From: Pseudomonadota bacterium
GTDB taxonomy: Bacteria > Pseudomonadota > Gammaproteobacteria > Steroidobacterales > Steroidobacteraceae
Length of the DNA stretch: 13,743 bases
Assembly: GCA_021817875.1 (NCBI GenBank)
Contig: JAKAFQ010000039.1
Coordinates: 1-13,743 of the forward strand
Reading direction: 5' to 3'
The translations under genes were made by a program, and so were the position numbers. Shown here piece by piece: positions 1 to 7,111 of this stretch (position 1 is the first letter of the stretch; every line of letters begins with the position of its first letter). A model generated the notes under the pieces. It saw only the letters and a list, made by a program, of their open reading frames with translations, did no database searches and was not told where the DNA came from.

Positions 1-102
1 GCGGGCCTCTTTACCGTGATCCTGATCGGGCTTGCGGTCGAGAACCTGATCTTCCGCAACATCGAGGCCCGCACGGTGCGCAAGTGGGGCATGCAGCATT
101 AA
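1..102 (+). CDS. ABC transporter permease, C-terminal end (SsuC/TauC/NitT type), partial
   Basis: This is the last 33 codons of a gene that begins before the window, ending at TAA 100-102. The visible peptide has a hydrophobic stretch (LFTVILIGLAVENLIF) followed by a basic tail (RNIEARTVRKWGMQH). That tail closely matches the usual end of inner-membrane permeases of the nitrate/sulfonate/taurine ABC family, where the last helix is followed by E-x-R-x-x-x-W-G. Such permeases work with a periplasmic binding protein and an ATPase to import sulfonates, taurine, aliphatic sulfate esters or related anions. The assignment rests only on the tail, so the substrate cannot be told. The anSME gene downstream makes a sulfur-ester or sulfonate substrate a reasonable guess. 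Confidence 0.75.
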   Translation, partial: AGLFTVILIGLAVENLIFRNIEARTVRKWGMQH

Positions 103-434
103 GGCACAATCCCTGCGAGTTGAGCCTCGCCGAATGCAGTCACGCGATCCAACTTCACTGCCAGCCCGCTGAGCACACTGGGGAAAGCCATCTCTGCTTG
201 AATCGTGAGGTGTGTCAGTTCGATCACACGGTATTACGGCGGTGCGTACGTCGAGAAGCTACGGCGCCGCGCTATGCCTGTGGCGGGGGTAATAATTTAT
301 GACCGCGATGCCATAGGCATTGAGGCGAGTTTCTCGGATTTCGGGAAGCCTGCGTTGGGGAAATTCGTTGTAGGTGAAAACATAGCTAGTGTGCCCATCG
401 CCCCGGGACACAAGCAAGGCCGAAGAGCCTCCCA
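103..434. other. Intergenic region upstream of the anSME gene, 332 bp
   Basis: No convincing gene lies here. The stretch is less GC-rich than its surroundings and holds a CRP/CooA-type dyad at 213-228. An AT-rich block at 290-300 contains TAATAA, which could be a -10 element; a start near 302 would put the dyad centre at about -81. A minus-strand open frame (483 to 259) encodes GHTSYVFTYNEFPQRRLPEIR followed by an NYYP segment. This faintly recalls the C-terminal part of heparan-N-sulfatase-like sulfatases, so it could be a decayed sulfatase end, but the match is weak and unverified. A 77-codon plus-strand frame (205-438) overlaps the anSME start and resembles nothing known. Confidence 0.5.
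213..228. promoter_or_regulatory. Candidate CRP/CooA-type operator A (TGTCA-N6-TCACA)
   Basis: The 16-bp dyad reads TGTCA, six bases, TCACA. It matches the pattern TGTCR-N6-YGACA with one mismatch. It also sits inside a perfect GTGTG-N10-CACAC dyad (210-229) centred one base to the left. It lies about 207 bp upstream of the anSME start. The same 5-6-5 architecture recurs at 2954-2969 and 7226-7241. This is the weakest of the three sites. Confidence 0.4.
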
Positions 435-1613
435 TTGAACGGCGCTCGATTCCACGTTCTGGCCAAGCCTGCCTCAGCGGCATGCAACCTTACGTGCCGC
501 TATTGCTACTACTTACGCCGGCCTGGGCAGACCGCAGCGCGGCGCATGCGGCGTGAAACTCTGGAGGCCTTCGTGTTCCAGGTGATCGCTGCGCAATCGG
601 AGGCGAAGGAAATCTATTTCAGTTGGCAGGGTGGTGAGCCGACGCTTGCCGGAATCGACTTCTTCCGCGATGCCGTCGAGCTTCAGGAGCGATACCGTCC
701 ACCGGGCGCGCACATCCTGAACGCGCTGCAAACGAACGGAACGTTGATTGACGCGGGGTGGGCAACGTTTCTCGCCGAGCACGGCTTTCTCGTCGGAGTG
801 TCGATAGACGGGCCAGCAAGAATGCACGACCCGCTGCGGCGGTATCCGCGTGGGACAGGAAGTCACGCCCATGCCGTACGCGCGATCGAATGGCTCGCGC
901 GCGCCAGCGTCGAGTTCAACACGCTAACAGTAGTCCACCGGCTCAATTATTTGCACGGCCGCGAAGTGTACAGATTTCTTCGTCGCCTCGGGTCGCGCTA
1001 CATGCAGTTCATTCCGCTCGTCGAGCGGCAACTTCCCGACGGTACATTCGCCTCGCCCTCTCCCTCTCCCGAGAATGCAGCTGCACAGCTGGCACCGTGG
1101 ACTGCGCCGCGCGAGGCGTTTGGGAGGTTTCTGTGCGAGGTGTTCGACGACTGGTTCGAACGCGACGTTGGAACCGTATCCGTACAGCTCATCGAGGAGC
1201 GGATCGCCGCGCTGGCCGGGCTGCCGGCGCAGCTCTGCGTGTTCGCACCGGACTGTTCCGCTACGCCCATGCTGGAAGCGGATGGCGATGTCTTCGGCTG
1301 CGACCATTACGCTTACCCGCCATTCCGGCTCGGCAATATCGCCGAGACGCCGATCGGAGAGCTGGTGACCGGGGATTCGCAGCGCGCGTTTGGCCGTCTC
1401 AAGCGCGATCCCCTACCGCAGAGTTGCTTCGATTGCCAGTTCCTCCTGAGCTGCTTCGGTGGCTGTCCAAAACACCGGTTCGTCCCCGTCGCATTTGGGG
1501 AAGCTGAGAACTACCTATGCCCTTCCTACCGGCAGTTTTTCGCGCATACAGCCGTGCACCTCGCTAGACTTGTAAGAACGACCTACGCGGGGACTGGCGA
1601 TCCCAGATCGTAA
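435..1613 (+). CDS. Anaerobic sulfatase-maturating enzyme (radical SAM/SPASM)
   Basis: The 392-residue cytoplasmic enzyme should oxidise a Cys or Ser in a sulfatase active-site motif to formylglycine using S-adenosylmethionine and three [4Fe-4S] clusters. The radical SAM motif is C17-x3-C21-x2-C24, followed by GGEPT at 66-70 and SIDGP at 123-127. The auxiliary-cluster cysteines match the Clostridium perfringens anSME pattern at a nearly constant offset: C268, C274, C289 and C344 for cluster I, and C331, C334, C340 and C362 for cluster II. D290 corresponds to its catalytic base Asp277. The start is TTG at 435, because the family begins with FHVLAKP shortly before the first cysteine; no strong ribosome binding site is seen. 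No sulfatase gene is in view, so the client must lie outside the window or elsewhere. A related SPASM peptide-modifying enzyme is less likely, given the full set of anSME residues. Confidence 0.9.
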   Translation: MNGARFHVLAKPASAACNLTCRYCYYLRRPGQTAARRMRRETLEAFVFQVIAAQSEAKEIYFSWQGGEPTLAGIDFFRDAVELQERYRPPGAHILNALQTNGTLIDAGWATFLAEHGFLVGVSIDGPARMHDPLRRYPRGTGSHAHAVRAIEWLARASVEFNTLTVVHRLNYLHGREVYRFLRRLGSRYMQFIPLVERQLPDGTFASPSPSPENAAAQLAPWTAPREAFGRFLCEVFDDWFERDVGTVSVQLIEERIAALAGLPAQLCVFAPDCSATPMLEADGDVFGCDHYAYPPFRLGNIAETPIGELVTGDSQRAFGRLKRDPLPQSCFDCQFLLSCFGGCPKHRFVPVAFGEAENYLCPSYRQFFAHTAVHLARLVRTTYAGTGDPRS

Positions 1614-2002
1614 GCTGGGCCCCGCGGCTATTCTGGGCACTTCCGGAAGGTACGAATATGAGATCGGAGGTCTCAGACGGCGCGACGGCCCGTTAGGGCG
1701 TAGATGAAGCGCGGAGCGGCGAGGCGGCCGACATAACTCCAGGCGTCTAGGCAAAGGCCGCACAGGAGTTGAAGTTCAATGCCAACATGCGGGATCGGCG
1801 GCATTAAAAGTTCGGGTTTGCAAAACGAGAACCTGCGGCCGTCAGAGTATCGTGCAGTGACCGACAGGCCGAGATAGAGCGACTTCGGCGTGAGCCCGCT
1901 TAGTCGATGACCGAGCTCGATCGGTAGCAAGGGACAGATCGATTGAAGTGTGAGCCACGGAACGCTCAATTTGGGTTTCGTCGCGGTAGGAATTATTGAG
2001 GA
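1614..2002. other. Intergenic region between the anSME and binding-protein genes, 389 bp
   Basis: No gene can be assigned. The minus strand stays open from 2155 to 1673. Its part outside the neighbouring gene (about 1990 to 1673) has plausible protein-like composition, including LTPKSLYLGLSVTARYSDGR, and ends at TGA 1673-1675. It has no convincing start or ribosome binding site and would have to begin inside the binding-protein gene, antisense to it. I do not recognise it; it may be the tail of a decayed gene. No clear terminator follows the anSME gene. A lone half-site GCCGACAT at 1727-1734 has no partner. Confidence 0.4.
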
Positions 2003-2008
2003 ATGACG

Positions 2009-2893
2009 ATGCAGCTGAGCTGGCCGTACGAAGGTGCGACGCCGTTGCCCGACAGCGCGGCTCGGTTTTCGCAGGTAGGCTCGAATCTGTGTTTGGATTT
2101 TCATGGCGATCCGCTCGCATCGCAAGTAGTCGTCTTCTCGGACGGCAATCATCACATGGCCCTTGCCGCTGCGCTCGCGGCCTTTCGTTCACGCCACCCA
2201 GATGTGAACGACGTCTTCTATGCAACGACGCCGCCAGGGGTACTTGTCGACGCGATGAAGGCAGGCGTGCTTGTCGTCGGAAACTTGCGCCTCACGGCCC
2301 ATCCGGATGTTTTCATTGGGCCCGTAGGCCTTGTCAACCGGCTTCGTGAGGAAGGCAGGCTCGGTGAGCCGCATCCACTGGCCGCGAGCCGCGGCAACGT
2401 CATGTTGGTGCGCAAGGGAAATCCGATGGGGGTCTCGGGCATCGGCGACCTCGCGCGCGAGAACGTGCGGCTGTTCCTCTCCAACCCGGTGACGGAATCG
2501 GTCAGCTACCAGATTTACACCAAAACGCTCCGCCAGCTTGCGGCGCGGCGAGGGATCGACGCGGGTTTTCTCGACGCTGCCGGTGGCCAGTCTTCGCGCC
2601 TCGTGTATGGTGAGCGCATCCACCACCGCGAGGCGCCCCAGTACATCGCGGACGGGCGCGCCGACGTGGCCATAGTCTTCTATCACCTTGCCCTGCGCTA
2701 TGTCCGCATCTTTCCCGACCTGTTCGAGCTTGTAGCGCTCTCGCCGGAGGGCGACCCGGATCAGTTGATCAGCAGTATCGCGGTCGCGAAGACCGTGACG
2801 GGCAGCGAATGGGGAGCGCGGCTGGTCGAGTTCCTGTTAGCCGAGAACGTCGCGCAGATTTACCGCGAGCACGGTCTGGTGCCCGCGCGCTAG
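2009..2893 (+). CDS. Substrate-binding-protein-like protein (type 2 periplasmic-binding fold) without signal peptide
   Basis: The product (294 residues) has features of molybdate/sulfate-type substrate-binding proteins: a first strand VVVFSDGNHHMALAAALAAF, a TTPPGVLVDAMKAG segment, VMLVRKGNPMGVSGIGDLA (the usual 'N-P-x-x-I-x-x-L' of this fold), a hinge-like QYIADGRADVAIVFYHLALRY, and a C-terminal EFLLAENVAQIYREHGLVP like the ends of ModA relatives. It has no signal peptide or lipobox: the N-terminus is polar and starts directly with a short segment rich in Pro and Ser. ATG 2003 is a possible start, but GAGGA at 1998-2002 abuts it and is ideally spaced for ATG 2009, which I prefer. Inference: a cytoplasmic ligand-binding or sensing protein rather than the partner of the ABC permease upstream. 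The ligand is unknown; an anion is likely from the family. Confidence 0.75.
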   Translation: MQLSWPYEGATPLPDSAARFSQVGSNLCLDFHGDPLASQVVVFSDGNHHMALAAALAAFRSRHPDVNDVFYATTPPGVLVDAMKAGVLVVGNLRLTAHPDVFIGPVGLVNRLREEGRLGEPHPLAASRGNVMLVRKGNPMGVSGIGDLARENVRLFLSNPVTESVSYQIYTKTLRQLAARRGIDAGFLDAAGGQSSRLVYGERIHHREAPQYIADGRADVAIVFYHLALRYVRIFPDLFELVALSPEGDPDQLISSIAVAKTVTGSEWGARLVEFLLAENVAQIYREHGLVPAR

Positions 2894-2953
2894 TGGTCTT
2901 GAGGCGGCGTGATCCGCCCCGCGAAGGCTGCAATCGACCCGTGGAAGGTCCGA

Positions 2954-2969
2954 TGTCGGCTGGCCGACA
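2954..2969. promoter_or_regulatory. Candidate CRP/CooA-type operator B upstream of the DASS permease
   Basis: The dyad TGTCG-GCTGGC-CGACA has perfect 7-bp arms with a 2-base centre and fits TGTCR-N6-YGACA exactly. Including flanks (2951-2973), its reverse complement is identical at 22 of 23 positions to 7222-7244 upstream of the CRP-family regulator. It lies 82 bp before the permease ATG. Its centre (2961.5) is about 40-43 bp upstream of the transcription start predicted from the -10-like element at 2991-2996, as in class II CRP-activated promoters. Confidence 0.65.
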
Positions 2970-2987
2970 GACGCGCTTGTGCCGCAA

Positions 2988-3004
2988 TGCTAATAAGTGC
3001 ATCA
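2988..3004 (+). promoter_or_regulatory. Candidate extended -10 element of the DASS permease promoter
   Basis: TG-C-TAATAA (2988-2996) resembles an extended -10 element, with an expected start around 3001-3004. No -35 hexamer is present where it should be; that position is occupied by operator B. This layout suggests an activator-dependent promoter. The hexamer itself is only a partial match to TATAAT. Confidence 0.4.
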
Positions 3005-3050
3005 AAAGGACGCATGATCACAACTAAGCGGGACACGGAGGAGGTGCACG

Positions 3051-4532
3051 ATGAATACGGTGGCCACCGATGCTCGGGTTGCCCATCCGGCCGCGGGTCG
3101 GCATGGGAGCATAACGAAGCCGTCCGCAGCGCTCTGGCGTAGCTCGGTCGGGCTCGCTCTCGCTTTTCTGCTGCTCTTCGCGATCGCATTTGGCCCCTCC
3201 GTTCCGGGGCTCCAGCCCGTGGGCCAGAAGGTGCTCGGGGTCTTCGCGTGGTTCGTGGTCTGCATGGTTGCCGACGCGCTCCCGATGGCAGTGGTGGGGC
3301 TGACCTCGCCGCTGTTACTGGTCATCGTTGCGCACATGAAGGTCCCGGACGCGTTCAACGCGTTCAATAAGGACATCTTTTTCCTCGCGACGGGGGCCTT
3401 CATTCTTGCCGCGGTGATGATGGGGACGCCGCTCGGCAAGCGCATCGCCTTCGTGATCGCTGCCGCGACGCGATCCTCCAGCGTGACGCGCATCCTGCTT
3501 GGGCTGACTGCCGCACAGCTCGTCACGCACCCCGTGATTCCGGTCGTCAACGAGACGGCGCTATTTCTGCCCGTGTGCAAAGGCGTCGGATCCTGCATGG
3601 AGGGAAAAGAGCATCTCCCTGAAGCCCGCAGGATCAATACGGCGATCCTCTATCTCATCGCGGGGCTGATGCCCCTGTTCATCGGGCCCCTCATTCTTAC
3701 CAGCCACTTCCCGAATTTGATCCTGGCCGCTTACCTGAAGAGCGCGCAGCACATCGATATTTCATGGGGACAGTGGCTTTGGCTCAATCTTCCGCTGTGG
3801 GGGCTCCTTCCGATCGTCTTTGTTTACGTTGTGCGCTACTTTGGGCTCACGGGACTCCAGCTGCCCGGCGCTGAGATCGGGTTGGCGAGGATGAGGGATG
3901 ATCTCGGCAAGATCACCTGGCCGGAGCTTTGGGCGCTTGGGTGCCTTGCGATCGCGATGGTCCTGTGGATCGGCGGATGGCTGCAGCCGGGCATGACGGC
4001 GCTCCTCGCGGGCTTCCTGATGCTTCTGCCCTGGAGCGGCATTCGCTTCGGCGAGCTCAATCGCCACATGCTGTGGGACGTGCTCATGCTCCTGGGGGGC
4101 GCAATATCGCTGAGCACCGCGCTTTACAAGTCAGGAGTCGTGAGCTGGCTCGCGCACTTCGTCGCCGCGCCGATCCAGAGCGCGCATCTTCCGCTTCTCG
4201 TCGTCCTGGTGCTTCTCGTCTTCGCGTTTCACGTTCCGCGCGCCGGAATCGTGAGCGCGGTGGCTGCGGGCGCGGCGTTCGTTCCGCTTGTTGCAGGCAT
4301 CGCCCAAGCGCTGCACTACAGCGTGCTGCCCTTCACGTTGGTCGTGATCAACAGCCTGAGCTACGCGTTCTTCCTTCCCATCTCGATCACCGCCTTCCTC
4401 ATCGCGTGGGGCGCTTCGGGAACGAGCACCTGGGAGGCGATCAAGTTCGGCGCCCCGCTCTCGATCATCGCGAACCTCTACGTGATCCTGGTTCAGCCGG
4501 TCTGGCTGCGCATGATCGGATTTCCGATGTAA
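3051..4532 (+). CDS. SLC13/DASS-family anion permease
   Basis: The 493-residue inner-membrane protein has about 11-12 hydrophobic segments in two repeats. Family features include an N-terminal cytoplasmic stretch (1-30), FLATGAFILAAVMMGTPLGKR at 111-131, a hairpin HPVIPVVNETALFLPV at 160-175, WDVLMLLGGAISLSTALYKSG in the second half, and a second hairpin around FLPISITAFLIAWGASGTSTWEA. DASS members move sulfate, dicarboxylates or citrate, usually with Na+. The canonical S-N-T of hairpin 1 is replaced by N-E-T (167-169), and hairpin 2 lacks a clear S-N-T, so cation and substrate use may differ from characterised members. A very good ribosome binding site, GGAGGAGG, precedes ATG 3051. A separate promoter controlled through operator B is likely. 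It ends 46 bp from the convergent DUF3604 gene. Confidence 0.85.
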   Translation: MNTVATDARVAHPAAGRHGSITKPSAALWRSSVGLALAFLLLFAIAFGPSVPGLQPVGQKVLGVFAWFVVCMVADALPMAVVGLTSPLLLVIVAHMKVPDAFNAFNKDIFFLATGAFILAAVMMGTPLGKRIAFVIAAATRSSSVTRILLGLTAAQLVTHPVIPVVNETALFLPVCKGVGSCMEGKEHLPEARRINTAILYLIAGLMPLFIGPLILTSHFPNLILAAYLKSAQHIDISWGQWLWLNLPLWGLLPIVFVYVVRYFGLTGLQLPGAEIGLARMRDDLGKITWPELWALGCLAIAMVLWIGGWLQPGMTALLAGFLMLLPWSGIRFGELNRHMLWDVLMLLGGAISLSTALYKSGVVSWLAHFVAAPIQSAHLPLLVVLVLLVFAFHVPRAGIVSAVAAGAAFVPLVAGIAQALHYSVLPFTLVVINSLSYAFFLPISITAFLIAWGASGTSTWEAIKFGAPLSIIANLYVILVQPVWLRMIGFPM

Positions 4533-4578
4533 CGCCCCCAGGCCGGGTCGGGCGGCCCGAGCGGCGGCGTCGCCCAGG

Positions 4579-6996
4579 TCAACCGAAGCGGATGAACATC
4601 GCGGAGGTCCACACCTTCGCGTCGTCGGCCTGCCGTCCATAGAAGTACACGGGTCGGAAACCGTGGGGGCCGTTCGCCGGCTCGAGCTCGAGCGTACCGG
4701 CGACGTCGCGCGGCAAGTCCGCGTCGGTGACTCGCTCGATCGCGAGAAACAACTCCTTCCCGCCCAGCTCGCGCCGAATGCGACCGGTGCGCAGAAGCTC
4801 CTCGCCGCTGATCTCCCAGTCGAACGTGGGACAGTGCACGAACGGATTGCCTTCGAGCGGATTGCCGACCTTGACATAGCTGTCGATCCTCCCGGAGACG
4901 CGGATCTTGCAAGCTGCGAGATTGCTTACGTCGATCACGGCGCAATCCGAATCGCCGTAGGTGTCCGTCCGGAATCCGATTTCGGTCGGGCCGGCGCGCC
5001 ACACGGACTCCTCCGGGTGCTCAAAGCCGCCGCCTGCGAAAGCATTGATGGTGCCGTTGGTGATGCTGATCGTGCCGCGCCACTCGGCCCAGCGATAGCG
5101 ATCCGGAATGCGGGCACCTCCCCAGCGAATCCGGATGCCACGAGCCGAGTACCCGGCTTCCTCGTGGAGGTTGCGATACCAGATTCGCCCTGTGTGATCG
5201 TACGCCGCCAGCTCGTCCCAACCGCCGTTGCCGAGAAACCGGTAGTCGATCTTCACGGCGCCCTTCGAGGCGAATTCGTCGCCCTGGATGTATTTGGCGC
5301 AGCGGGTCAAGCCAACGAGGCGCTCGCCCGTCGCCGCGAATGTGTGGCGTGCCCGTAACGCGCGGCCCACAGTCTGGCGGTCGAGCCTGTCCGCGATGAT
5401 CCCGGTTATGCCGCCCTTTGTTCCGAAGACTTGCGTCCCGGGCAAGCCGCCGCCGGGTCGGCCGCGATGCTCGTCGCCGCTCGCCGAGGCACCAAGCTTG
5501 TATCCCCGCTCGATGACATCCTGGTAGAGCCAGCCGAAATGCCCCCAGGCCGAGGTGATCTCGACCAGACGCTCGAGCTCGGGGTGATGCCAGTCCGGTA
5601 TGTACCGGCGGCCGCCGACGTGCGGCATGATCAAGTGATTCTCCGGATCGTGCGCGTAGGCAAGCCACAGCTCCTCGATCGGCCAGCGGCCCAGGTCGAC
5701 CGCGGTGCCCTTCATGTCCTCGTTCCACGTGAGGGTGCGGTTGTGCTCCCCCTTTTCGTTGTACGGGAATTCGGGTTTCTTCCCGTGAAGGAAGACCACG
5801 TTGTGGTCGCCGCCGGCGGTCGAGCTGCCGCACCACTCCTGGACGGGGTAGCAGACGAGCTCGCCGTCCTTGTGGAACTCGTCCATGGTCTTCACGCCGA
5901 GCTCCCAGTTCGCGTCGGTAATTTGGAAGTCGTTCGCGGTGTAGCTGATCACGTCGAGACCCGCGATATCGCGCGCGTAAGCCGTGTTGTAGGCCGGGCT
6001 GTTGGTGCCGACCGTGTCGTGAGCGTGCACGTGCAAGTCGCCGTAGAACACCCTGGGGCAGGGGGCACTTGCGTCGACTGTAACGTAGTGAACTGCGTCT
6101 GCGACGCCAAGCGCGCCGGGCATACGAGCGAGGACCATGAGTTCGCCAGGTTCGCGTGGGAAGTCTCGAACGGCTGCCGTCGCCCACCCTTTGGCGTCGA
6201 ATTCGATCTCCTTGCGATAGACACGCTTGCCGCCGCTCATGGCAGTAATCTCGACCGATCCACCGACATCCATGCAGGCATTACCCCAGCGGTCGTGGGC
6301 ACTGACCCGCAGGTTGAACGGGACCCCGGGGCTTGTGAGCCGCGGTCCGACAAGCGACAGCGACGCTGGGGCTCCGGGGACGATGTCGATGACGACGTCT
6401 CCCGGAACGGCCACAAAGCGCGAGGTCCCGAGCGGATCAACGTAGCAGCGGAAGCGGAACTTGTTCTCGACGAAGGTCTGCACCCTGGTTCCAGGGCCGC
6501 CCATGCGCCGATCTCCGAGCCGGACGATGATGTGGTCTCCGGCGTTGAGGTAGCCGTCGACGGTATCCACGATGACCGCCTTCTGGAATGGACGCTCGTG
6601 TCCTTTCTGGTCGAATCGAACCTTGAGCGATTGGACCGTTGCCGGGCTCTGGCCCGGCGCGAGCGGGCCAGCCTGATACTCCGCCGAGACGTAATTAGCG
6701 CCGCCGGGATCGACTGTCTGGAAGAGCGCCCAGTCCGAATAGAACTTGAACGTGGCCTTGAACCAGGCGCCGTCGGCGATCCCGGAGCTGCCCACTTCAT
6801 AGTCGAGGATGATCTCGTTCCAGCTCCCGGCGGTGAGGCTCTCGACGTTGCAGGTCACTTGTCCGGCAAAAGGCCGGGCCTTGTTGCGCTCGTACAGCCC
6901 GGCGGGCGCAACGTAGGATCCGAGACGGTCGCGGAGCTGGTTTTCGGTGAGCTGCTCTTGCGGAGAAGCTCCGCGCGGATCCACCATTTTGTTCAT
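4579..6996 (-). CDS. DUF3604 family protein, PHP-like metal-dependent hydrolase
   Basis: The 805-residue product has no signal peptide. Residues 1-310 look like beta-sandwich domains, with an immunoglobulin-like segment near 210-305 (ASLSLVGPRLTSPGVPFNLRV). The catalytic-like domain follows: YGDLHVHAHDT with H322, H324 and H326, then E387 (VQEW), H398 (GGDHNVVF), H459 (MPHVGG), and D508 and H510 (SGDEHRGRPG). These are the DUF3604 counterparts of PHP metal ligands, so hydrolysis of a phosphoester or other bond is likely; no substrate is established. The C-terminal 240 residues are again beta-rich. ATG 6996 has GGAGA six bases upstream. The gene is divergent from the CRP-family regulator, a classical regulator-target arrangement, and convergent with the DASS permease. 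No sulfatase C/S-x-P-x-R motif was seen, so it is not an obvious anSME client. Confidence 0.85.
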   Translation of the reverse strand: MNKMVDPRGASPQEQLTENQLRDRLGSYVAPAGLYERNKARPFAGQVTCNVESLTAGSWNEIILDYEVGSSGIADGAWFKATFKFYSDWALFQTVDPGGANYVSAEYQAGPLAPGQSPATVQSLKVRFDQKGHERPFQKAVIVDTVDGYLNAGDHIIVRLGDRRMGGPGTRVQTFVENKFRFRCYVDPLGTSRFVAVPGDVVIDIVPGAPASLSLVGPRLTSPGVPFNLRVSAHDRWGNACMDVGGSVEITAMSGGKRVYRKEIEFDAKGWATAAVRDFPREPGELMVLARMPGALGVADAVHYVTVDASAPCPRVFYGDLHVHAHDTVGTNSPAYNTAYARDIAGLDVISYTANDFQITDANWELGVKTMDEFHKDGELVCYPVQEWCGSSTAGGDHNVVFLHGKKPEFPYNEKGEHNRTLTWNEDMKGTAVDLGRWPIEELWLAYAHDPENHLIMPHVGGRRYIPDWHHPELERLVEITSAWGHFGWLYQDVIERGYKLGASASGDEHRGRPGGGLPGTQVFGTKGGITGIIADRLDRQTVGRALRARHTFAATGERLVGLTRCAKYIQGDEFASKGAVKIDYRFLGNGGWDELAAYDHTGRIWYRNLHEEAGYSARGIRIRWGGARIPDRYRWAEWRGTISITNGTINAFAGGGFEHPEESVWRAGPTEIGFRTDTYGDSDCAVIDVSNLAACKIRVSGRIDSYVKVGNPLEGNPFVHCPTFDWEISGEELLRTGRIRRELGGKELFLAIERVTDADLPRDVAGTLELEPANGPHGFRPVYFYGRQADDAKVWTSAMFIRFG

Positions 6997-7111
6997 CGCT
7001 GGTCTCCGATAACACGAGTTCTATGAGCGGACAACGCAAGGTGTATCGCCGCGTTCGTCTCGTCGCGACGCGAGCTCTACCCGGCGCGCAATTCGGAAAA
7101 ATCGGCTAGAG

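Noticed and set aside
758..1507. Open frame of 249 codons on the plus strand inside the anSME gene
   Set aside because: Its translation is Arg/Ala-rich low-complexity and it is out of frame with a gene whose cysteines are all accounted for.
1727..1734. Half-site GCCGACAT as a fourth operator
   Set aside because: The bases at the proper distance on the left (1718-1722) do not match TGTCR, and an isolated 8-mer is expected by chance.
4533..4578. Bidirectional terminator between the DASS permease and DUF3604 genes
   Set aside because: The 46-bp gap is very GC-rich, but only 4-bp stems can be drawn and there is no T-run on either strand.
5431..7026. Open frame of 531 codons on the plus strand
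   Set aside because: It is fully antisense to the DUF3604 gene, which has clear family motifs and a ribosome binding site. Long antisense frames are common at this GC content, and the translation has no recognisable domain.
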